DNA of 64,000 bases from Rhodanobacter sp. A1T4. GTDB lineage: Bacteria > Pseudomonadota > Gammaproteobacteria > Xanthomonadales > Rhodanobacteraceae. The notes beneath the pieces are model-generated. The model saw only the letters and a list, made by a program, of their open reading frames with translations, was not told where the DNA came from and ran no database searches. The position numbers and the translations under genes were made by a program. The DNA is taken from positions 186,001-250,000 of the forward strand of contig NZ_JACHCP010000003.1 in NCBI RefSeq assembly GCF_014207185.1. Direction: 5' to 3'. The stretch's first letter is position 1; the number at the start of each line of letters is the position of its first letter. Shown here piece after piece: positions 57,834 through 64,000 of this stretch.

Positions 57834-57874
57834 CAGTTGGAAGGGAAATACCAACTGGTAGCCATTTCAGTTGG
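57834..57874. repeat. Three alternating CAGTTGG elements at 17-base spacing
   Basis: CAGTTGG at 57834, its reverse complement CCAACTG at 57851 and CAGTTGG again at 57868 start exactly 17 bases apart. On the minus strand the outer pair or the inner pair can form a 7-bp stem; one form is followed by TATTTCCC just after the hybrid kinase stop. This could be a weak terminator, a pair of mutually exclusive hairpins, or a regulator binding array upstream of the LysM-FecR gene. Confidence 0.5.
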
Positions 57875-57882
57875 ACATCAAT

Positions 57883-60771
57883 TCATGAAATATCTGCCTG
57901 CCGTGCCAGTTCGGCCAGCAGCTTTCGAAGGTCCTGAAGGTAGTGTGGCAGTTGTTGCAGTGCTTCGTACGCACGCGCTCCGGTCAAGCGTTCCATTAGA
58001 AGGCGTCCGTCGGTAATGACTCGGTCGGCCGTGAATAGCTGCAATGCACCTAACATGCGATGCAAAGCTTGCATGGCCTGTTGGCTATCGCCGATGACGA
58101 TTGCCTGTTCGAGTTTCTCCAGGTCAGCGCCACCGGTGTCGATCAGCATTTGGAGCATTTCGGTACGAAGTATCTGCATGCCAGGTTCAGCAAACACATC
58201 GTCGTGAGTGGTAGCTGGCGTGTAGACAGTTTTCTCGCTGATGGCTGTCGATCGTGGCATCCATAGCCGAATCATGTCTTCGAGTTGATGAAGCTGTACT
58301 GGTTTGCTCAGGTAATCGTCCATACCGGCACCGCGACAACGCTCAATTTCGCCATCCAGCACATTGGCGGTCATGGCAATAATCGGCAAGCGGGCAAGTC
58401 GGTTTTCCTTTTCCTCGTGCTGGCGCCACTGGGTCGCAAGCTCATACCCATTCATCAGTGGCATCTGGCAATCGGTTATCAGCAATGTGTAATCGGTCTG
58501 GCACAAGGTCTCATAAGCGGCATGACCATCGCTCACTACGTCGCAAGACCAGCCGAGCAAATCGAGTTGGCGGCGTATGAGTGATTGGCTGACCGGGTGA
58601 TCTTCGGCAACCAGAATATGCCCATGCGTTTGCTTGGGCTCATCGACATAAGGCGTTGGCGTGAGCGCCGCGCGCGCGCGACGGGAAGAAGCATTAAGTG
58701 GTTCCAGGGCAAGCATGCAGACACGGACAACGGTTTGCCACTTCAACGGATTGGCATTGAGCACAATAAGCTCATCGCCTTCACCTTCATGTAACCCGCT
58801 CGGTGCAAGCGATCGGATATCTACGAAGATAGATTGTGCGGCTATCATGCCCGCGCTCCCCTGATCGTCCATATCGATAAATAGCAAGTTGGCCGCAATA
58901 CCTCGACGCAACGGTTGCGAGGGTGGGATCTTCTCAACGGTAAGACCGAGTGCTATCAAATGCGCAGTCAATGCGTTCGCAATGCCGATCGAGCTTAACC
59001 GCACGATGGCGTGTCGTTCGAGAAGGCCCGTTGGGCGATCGATTTCGCGTTGCGCGACCGGAAGGCGCAGTTCAAGCGTGACCTTGGTACCTTCTCCGAG
59101 TCGGCTACTCAGTTCGACGGTACCGCCCATGAGTTGTAAAAGATGGCGGCAAATAGTCAGCCCCAGCCCTGTGCCTCCGTAACGACGAGTGGTCCATGAC
59201 TCGGCCTGTGAGAAGGGTGTAAACAGGTCAGCCTGCTTGTCGGCAGCGATACCTATGCCTGTGTCGGTGACGCTCAGGCGTAGACGCTGATAGTGGCCAT
59301 CGTCACCAAGCACTTGCAGCCCGACAGCCACGCTACCGCGTTCGGTAAACTTGCTGGCGTTGTTGAGTAAATTGAGCAGTACTTGACGGATACGTACACT
59401 GTCTCCAAGCAGCTTTCCGGCAAGCGTTGCATCCGCGCCAACCTCGATATGCAGACCCTTTTTGTGCATGGGAGTTGCCATCGTACCGACGACGTTGTCG
59501 ATCAACGTGCGCAAGTCGAACGGTGCATCGTCAAGGCGCATGTTGCCGGCTTCGAGTTTGGAGAAATCTAGTACGTCATTGAGTACCTGCATTAGCACGC
59601 CTGCGGAGTCCTCGACTGCATGCACCAATTCATGCTGTTCCGGATTGAGTGGTGTGTGTCCCAGGAGTTCTAGCATGCCAATGACACCGTTCATGGGCGT
59701 GCGTATCTCATGGCTCATGGCTGCAAGAAAATCTGCCTTGGCCTTCGATGCGCGCTCGGCCGCATCGCGCGCTGCGCGAAGTACCTCGTTGTGCGCGTTT
59801 ATACTGGTGGTGTCGATGAAGTAGCCGATCCAACTCACGTCATGGTCGGGTAACCGACGAGCCACCATGACCAGATGGATCCAACGTAGGCCCTCTGCAC
59901 CGTAGGCGCGAAAATCGAGCGTGAAGCTGCGCATATGCCGCGCGGCGCGTCGAAGCAGTTGTCGCAAGGCAGGAGCATCCTCGGCGTGGATGCGATCCTG
60001 AAATGGCCAGTCGCGCAACACGTCCCCCTTTTCCAGTAGGTCTGGAAGATCCAGGCCGAAGAGTGCGTTGAGGTTGCCCGCGTTAAAGGCCAGTCTGGGT
60101 AGCCGGTCGTTGCCGCGACGAACGGCGAAAACGACCACTGGAATGCGTTGGGTGATTTCGCGCAGACTCTGCTCGGTGGCGCGTGCATTGAGCTCGATCT
60201 CGCGGTATTCGGTAACGTCCAGTAGCACGCTTATGGTGCCGCCAGCTTCACCATCAGGCATGTGAATAGGGGACTCGAGGAACAGGCCGGTCCGTTGGCG
60301 ACCATCGAGGCTCTGGTAGTCGAGTTCGCAGCGCTGTACCTTGCGCTCGCGAAGAGTGTCAAGACTCAGCCGATGGATTCTCTGCTCGGCGAGGGTGCCA
60401 TCGGCCATCACCAGCAACCGGTGCTCTTTCATTTCCGGGCTTGTCCGTCCGATCGTCAGCACGGGGTCGATACCGAGCCGTAATTGGCACGCGCTGTTTA
60501 GCATGCGATACACGCTTGCCACGTCCCTCAACATTACGGGGAAAGGTATGGCGTTCAGCAGTGCCTGTGTCATCGCCATCTGTTGCTGGAGCTGCTCGTT
60601 GGCTTCGGTCAGCTTCTGGTGTTTCAGGTAAACCAACCGCAGCGCGAACAACGCAAATAGCGCGGTTAGGCTCAACAGGCCGGCGAGAATCTCTACGGTG
60701 ACGGAAATGGATGCTGGCCCGGAGTCTATCCAGCTAGTACTCAGAATGCCGATGATTGTTGAAGTCTTCAC
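57883..60771 (-). CDS. Hybrid sensor histidine kinase (PAS-PAS-HisKA-HATPase-REC-HPt)
   Basis: A 962-residue BvgS/RcsC/ArcB-like phosphorelay kinase. One N-terminal membrane helix (about 26-48) and a short coiled coil precede two PAS domains (about 70-190 and 205-325). The HisKA domain has His354 in AAMSHEIRTPMNGVIG; the HATPase has N-box LLNLLNNASKFT, DTGIGI and YGGTGLGLTI. A degenerate receiver-like region (about 585-690) is followed by a true receiver with Asp767 in LLITDCQMPLMNG and Lys in LSKP. The HPt-like C-terminus has His904 in ALHRMLGAL. The divergent LuxR regulator 200 bases away is the likely partner. No large periplasmic sensor is present, so input may come from the cytosolic PAS domains or from neighbouring envelope proteins. 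Confidence 0.93.
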   Translation of the reverse strand: MKTSTIIGILSTSWIDSGPASISVTVEILAGLLSLTALFALFALRLVYLKHQKLTEANEQLQQQMAMTQALLNAIPFPVMLRDVASVYRMLNSACQLRLGIDPVLTIGRTSPEMKEHRLLVMADGTLAEQRIHRLSLDTLRERKVQRCELDYQSLDGRQRTGLFLESPIHMPDGEAGGTISVLLDVTEYREIELNARATEQSLREITQRIPVVVFAVRRGNDRLPRLAFNAGNLNALFGLDLPDLLEKGDVLRDWPFQDRIHAEDAPALRQLLRRAARHMRSFTLDFRAYGAEGLRWIHLVMVARRLPDHDVSWIGYFIDTTSINAHNEVLRAARDAAERASKAKADFLAAMSHEIRTPMNGVIGMLELLGHTPLNPEQHELVHAVEDSAGVLMQVLNDVLDFSKLEAGNMRLDDAPFDLRTLIDNVVGTMATPMHKKGLHIEVGADATLAGKLLGDSVRIRQVLLNLLNNASKFTERGSVAVGLQVLGDDGHYQRLRLSVTDTGIGIAADKQADLFTPFSQAESWTTRRYGGTGLGLTICRHLLQLMGGTVELSSRLGEGTKVTLELRLPVAQREIDRPTGLLERHAIVRLSSIGIANALTAHLIALGLTVEKIPPSQPLRRGIAANLLFIDMDDQGSAGMIAAQSIFVDIRSLAPSGLHEGEGDELIVLNANPLKWQTVVRVCMLALEPLNASSRRARAALTPTPYVDEPKQTHGHILVAEDHPVSQSLIRRQLDLLGWSCDVVSDGHAAYETLCQTDYTLLITDCQMPLMNGYELATQWRQHEEKENRLARLPIIAMTANVLDGEIERCRGAGMDDYLSKPVQLHQLEDMIRLWMPRSTAISEKTVYTPATTHDDVFAEPGMQILRTEMLQMLIDTGGADLEKLEQAIVIGDSQQAMQALHRMLGALQLFTADRVITDGRLLMERLTGARAYEALQQLPHYLQDLRKLLAELARQADIS

Positions 60772-60830
60772 GACAATGGTTCGGTCATGGGTGGTCAGAT
60801 TCCTAGTGATGCCGATTCCCTGATGAGAGG

Positions 60831-60856
60831 GCAGGCACGCCTGTCATAATGCCTGC
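60831..60856. repeat. Inverted repeat between hybrid kinase and response regulator genes
   Basis: GCAGGCA (60831-60837) and TGCCTGC (60850-60856) form a 7-bp dyad with a 12-base spacer in the 200-base divergent promoter region. It is a candidate operator, possibly for the response regulator itself. Symmetry and position are the only evidence. Confidence 0.4.
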
Positions 60857-60971
60857 TTGCCGATCAAGATCAATCCATTGCGTGAAGTCACTGGACGTCA
60901 ATGCACTTCGGTAGCAATGTAGTCAGGCATAGGGGCACGATTCGTGTCGCTTGTTTCGAAGTCTTTAACGA

Positions 60972-61667
60972 ATGCAGGCTATGTCAGAGAACGGTCCGAT
61001 AACCCGAGTCATCATGGCTGATGATCATCCTGTCGTGATGCTTGGGATCCGAGCGCTTCTCCACGAACGGAGCGACCACATGCGTGTGACCGGTGAGGCA
61101 AGTAACGGCGGCGAGTTGCTGGCTCTGCTTACCCAGCAGGGCTGCGATCTGCTCATTACCGATTTTTCGATGCCATATGAGGATGATTCCGGGGACGGAC
61201 TGCCCTTGCTGAGGCGGTTGCGTAGAGATTATCCCAGCCTACCTATCATCGTCCTCACCATGATCCATAATCCGGCACTGATTCGCGGCATGTTGGACGC
61301 GGGCGTCAACGGAGTGGTGGGCAAGGTCGCGATGATGAAGGAACTGCTCCTGGCTATCGGGGCAGTGATGAATGGACGCACTTACCTTTGTGAGAGCATG
61401 CGCGAATACACGAAGGAAAAGCTGTTGCCGCGCCCTCAAGCTGGAACTGCGACGCAGTCTGCCGGTAATGACCCAGCTGTCCTGTCAAAGCGCGAGGCCG
61501 AAGTGGTGCGCCTGTACGCGCAAGGCCTCTCGATCACGCAGATTGCCGAGCATGTCCATCGCAGCGTAAAAACCGTCAGCCAGCAGAAAAACGATGCCAT
61601 GCGCAAACTCGGCATCATAAGCAATAGCCAACTTTATGAGTATGCACGGGCCTACGGTCTGTTCTAG
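60972..61667 (+). CDS. LuxR/RcsB-like response regulator
   Basis: A 231-residue regulator. The receiver (about 10-130) has acidic residues D17/D18, phospho-acceptor Asp64 in LLITDFSMP, and the lysine in VVGKVAMM. The LuxR-type helix-turn-helix (about 168-228) is LSKREAEVVRLYAQGLSITQ IAEHV, with HRSVKTVSQQKNDAMRKLGI in the recognition region. The SVKTVSQQK segment is closer to RcsB/BvgA-type regulators than to NarL. ATG 60972 is used; ATG 60981 is an equal alternative. Divergent from the hybrid kinase gene, it is the expected end point of that phosphorelay. Confidence 0.93.
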   Translation: MQAMSENGPITRVIMADDHPVVMLGIRALLHERSDHMRVTGEASNGGELLALLTQQGCDLLITDFSMPYEDDSGDGLPLLRRLRRDYPSLPIIVLTMIHNPALIRGMLDAGVNGVVGKVAMMKELLLAIGAVMNGRTYLCESMREYTKEKLLPRPQAGTATQSAGNDPAVLSKREAEVVRLYAQGLSITQIAEHVHRSVKTVSQQKNDAMRKLGIISNSQLYEYARAYGLF

Positions 61668-61682
61668 GTATTCATAAATGCT

Positions 61683-61790
61683 TTACGTGTAGTCGCGCGT
61701 GAAGCTAGATCCTCCGGTAAGGATCTCCTGCGCCGCCTTCTCGCGGAACCCGCAATAGTTCGACAGAACCATGTCGGTCGCTAACGGCAT
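61683..61790 (-). other. Short 35-codon open frame, possibly a gene fragment
   Basis: Minus-strand frame MPLATDMVLSNYCGFREKAA continuing QEILTGGSSFTRDYT, stopping at TAA. The amino-acid composition is protein-like rather than antisense noise, and the frame continues seven codons upstream of the ATG to a TGA. No ribosome site or family is recognised. It could be a small gene or the tail of a lost gene; confidence is low. Confidence 0.3.
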
Positions 61791-61968
61791 ATCTGTGGCG
61801 CCAACGCCTCAATTTAGGAATCGTCCGATTCTGGTCTGGGTCGGCTTGCCGCATCCTGCTTGCCAATAACGTAATCATTTCCACGCTTCGGGGTGAGTTC
61901 TCCCAGAGACAGAGATTGCGGCCAGCTTCCGCATGTGCAGGATGCGCATGCGTCGATGATAACGCCGG

Positions 61969-62005
61969 CGACCGTCGAGATTCGCTCCCTGAATCTCGAC
62001 GGTCG
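61969..62005. repeat. Perfect 15-bp inverted repeat before the GGDEF gene
   Basis: CGACCGTCGAGATTC and GAATCTCGACGGTCG are separated by 7 bases. It lies 36 bases before the diguanylate cyclase start, and any transcript entering from upstream would carry this hairpin in its leader. There is no T-run, so it is not a simple terminator; it may be an operator or a leader structure, or a decayed mobile-element end. Confidence 0.6.
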
Positions 62006-62040
62006 GGATAGCTTTAGCACGTGGCCCGAAGGGGGCGAGA

Positions 62041-63456
62041 ATGCTTTCCAACCAATGCATTTCTCGTCATAACTCAGATCCTGATGGCCTCGTTGCCGTG
62101 CCGTTGCACAATACGAGGAACCTGATGTTTTCAGTCTTGACCAACGAGGCACTCGATCGGCTGCACGCCTTTATCAACACTCATTCGGAGCGGCGATGGG
62201 AGGTGGACGAGCACTGCCGATATATCGACGTATCACAAGGTTTGCTTAACTTGTTTGGTCGCGAGCGCAGCGAAGTATTGGGCAGGCCGGTATACGACTT
62301 CATGACATTGAACGAAGCGGATCGCATTTCGCGCATCTTCGCAAGCAAGCCCATCCTCCCTTACTCGGAAGCTATCTCACATCATCTTCGACCAGATGGT
62401 CGGACGATTGTGATCGAATCCTGCGCTGTGCCGTTGAAAAGCGAAGATGGTGCCTTGAAGGGGTATCGAGGTATCGCACACGAGGTCGCCCATTTAGACC
62501 TACTACACAGCGACAGCGCATATCGGATGAAAGCAATCTACGACACCGTATCCGTTGCACTTTGCCTTCTCAGCCGAGACGGACGATACCTCTCCGCGAA
62601 CGCAGCCTATGCCGCAATCCACGAGCTATTACCCGATGCATTGGTCGGCCGCAAGGCCAGTGAATTGCTGCCAGGCGCTGGTGAAATGGTACGTAGCGAC
62701 CTTCTGTTGATGGATGCTGGTCAAGAGGTGCCGGACCACGAAATCGAATGCCGTGGACGGATCTATCTAGTTTCGGTGAGCCCACTGCAGAATCTAGAGG
62801 GGCAGGTGGCTGGCATTACGATGGCGTTGATGGATATCACCGAGCGTAAACGTGCGGAGCGCAAGTTAGCAGAAACAAATCAGCAGCTTCTGCACTACGC
62901 AAGCCACGATTACCTGACTGGTTTGGCTAACCGGCGCCACGTAGACGAGACGCTCGCGAAAGAAGTTCGACGTGCGATGCGCGAACGGAGACCGCTTTCG
63001 CTATTGATGGCGGATGCCGATTTCTTCAAACGATATAACGATCACTACGGCCATTTGCTAGGTGATCAGTGCCTGCATATGGTGGCGTCTCATCTCAAAG
63101 ACGCCATGAATCGGCCCAGCGATTTGATCGGTCGGTACGGTGGCGAAGAGTTTATTGCCATCATGCCTGCCACCGATAAGGTCGGGGCACTGAAGATCGC
63201 CGAGGATGTCTTGCGCACGATCAGCGATTTGAACATGCCACATGTCGAGAGTGATTACGGCATAGTAACGTTGAGCATTGGCGTGGCGACTCTCGAACCT
63301 ACTTCGCAGCTATTGACAGCTGAAGCCAATGTGCAGGTACTTCTAAGTGCTGCAGATCGAGCCCTTTATGAAGCCAAGGCTGCTGGCCGAAATACCATAT
63401 CGATCGATTCGTCCCTTCAGAAGCTTTCTGGGGGATTGCTGAATCGTACGCGTTGA
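62041..63456 (+). CDS. PAS-GGDEF diguanylate cyclase
   Basis: A 471-residue soluble protein with two PAS domains (about 40-150 and 160-275) and a GGDEF domain (about 285-455). The active-site motif is GGEEF at 367-371, with the substrate-contact region DADFFKRYNDHYGHLLGDQC. The inhibitory I-site R358-P-S-D361 is exactly five residues before it, so product feedback is expected. It should make c-di-GMP from two GTP in response to a PAS-sensed cue. ATG 62041 follows GAAGGGGGCGAG. No EAL domain is present. The neighbouring pga operon encodes a known type of c-di-GMP-stimulated synthase. Confidence 0.93.
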   Translation: MLSNQCISRHNSDPDGLVAVPLHNTRNLMFSVLTNEALDRLHAFINTHSERRWEVDEHCRYIDVSQGLLNLFGRERSEVLGRPVYDFMTLNEADRISRIFASKPILPYSEAISHHLRPDGRTIVIESCAVPLKSEDGALKGYRGIAHEVAHLDLLHSDSAYRMKAIYDTVSVALCLLSRDGRYLSANAAYAAIHELLPDALVGRKASELLPGAGEMVRSDLLLMDAGQEVPDHEIECRGRIYLVSVSPLQNLEGQVAGITMALMDITERKRAERKLAETNQQLLHYASHDYLTGLANRRHVDETLAKEVRRAMRERRPLSLLMADADFFKRYNDHYGHLLGDQCLHMVASHLKDAMNRPSDLIGRYGGEEFIAIMPATDKVGALKIAEDVLRTISDLNMPHVESDYGIVTLSIGVATLEPTSQLLTAEANVQVLLSAADRALYEAKAAGRNTISIDSSLQKLSGGLLNRTR

Positions 63457-64000
63457 GGAGGTATGGCGAAATGTTGCTCTTCTTAAAGTGCACAAGACAT
63501 GATTGAACATCCGCACCACATTCAGTCCGTATCACATTCAATTGGATTGGATTGTTGATCGATCACAGCGATGAGATATATCACCAGTGTAGCCATGTGT
63601 TTACGTGCAAAGCAGGTCGCATGCTGCATAAGCAAAACATGTTTGCTATCGCATTGGCGGTTTTTTTAGGAATTGTCTGATGCCACTCACGATACGGCGT
63701 AGGCACTATTATTTCCACAGCGCGACATTTGCTGATCGGTTCTGATAAAAATCAGGCTGACTTGGTTTATGTGTCCGTTGAACACTTTTCCACAAACTCA
63801 AGGATTGGTTTGGGTCAACGAATCTACGTTGACGACAGGTATGAACCGGCCCCCTGTGCTCATGCTTGTCGGAAATTTGCAAGAAACTGAAGGGTTTTAG
63901 CGCCAGCGGATGAGATGCATAGTGAAGTATTTATGCGATGCGCGTGCTGTCGCCACACAGAGCTGACTACGAAAAGTGAAACCGCCCTGGTTTATAGTCA
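63457..64000. other. Gene-free right end of the window
   Basis: About 540 bases, richer in A and T than the rest, with no convincing gene on either strand. A short hairpin CTGAT-AAAA-ATCAG lies near 63743-63756. It may be the promoter region of a gene beyond the window. Confidence 0.45.

Overview
The window is a GC-rich, gene-dense bacterial chromosome segment. Gene content and order point to a gammaproteobacterium of the Xanthomonadales/Lysobacterales, most likely Rhodanobacteraceae (Dyella/Luteibacter/Rhodanobacter-like). The main clue is the order trxB, alanine dehydrogenase, ftsK, lolA, rarA, serS, together with an aat-acetyltransferase-trxB cluster and many secreted or envelope proteins. 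The genus is inferred; no search was run.

Layout. 1-4.3 kb: a two-partner secretion pair, with the 3' end of a YDG/MBG-repeat exoprotein followed by its FhaC/ShlB-type transporter and a terminator. 4.4-8.1 kb (minus): a VWA lipoprotein, an ECF sigma factor and an overlapping anti-sigma-like membrane protein. 8.2-25.8 kb: mixed housekeeping and accessory genes (yehS, two SPFH proteins, an orphan receiver, a VOC protein, a YdcF protein, an aldehyde dehydrogenase, a secreted CocE hydrolase, xseA, a phospholipase D-type protein, an acetyl-CoA hydrolase/transferase, a GAF histidine kinase, ispG, an aldo/keto reductase, aat). 25.8-28.7 kb: a secreted protein of unknown function lies between a broken 3' fragment of an acetyltransferase gene and the intact acetyltransferase gene. 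28.7-45.9 kb: conserved core (trxB, ald, ftsK, lolA, rarA, serS) with YoaK, DUF2339 and DUF3999 membrane proteins and a few orphans.

45.9-48.8 kb is a scar-like accessory stretch. It holds a broken tRNA-Ser copy carrying hairpins with three-base loops, an intact tRNA-Ser(UGA), about 0.6 kb without a convincing gene, a divergent hypothetical/LysR pair and the C-terminal remnant of a transposase. 48.8-63.5 kb is a biofilm and signalling locus: pgaABCD (poly-N-acetylglucosamine synthesis and export), preceded on the same strand by a CHASE2 sensor protein, a LysM-FecR protein and a BvgS/RcsC-like hybrid kinase. A divergent LuxR/RcsB-type response regulator and a PAS-GGDEF diguanylate cyclase follow on the other strand. 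The last 0.5 kb has no convincing gene.

How it fits together: the most coherent story is the 48.8-63.5 kb block. A phosphorelay (receiver, HPt, separate LuxR regulator), a periplasmic CHASE2/FecR/LysM sensing pair and a c-di-GMP synthase sit beside the whole PNAG exopolysaccharide operon, which is known in E. coli to be driven by c-di-GMP. With the adhesin-type two-partner secretion system at the left end, the window is rich in surface-attachment functions.
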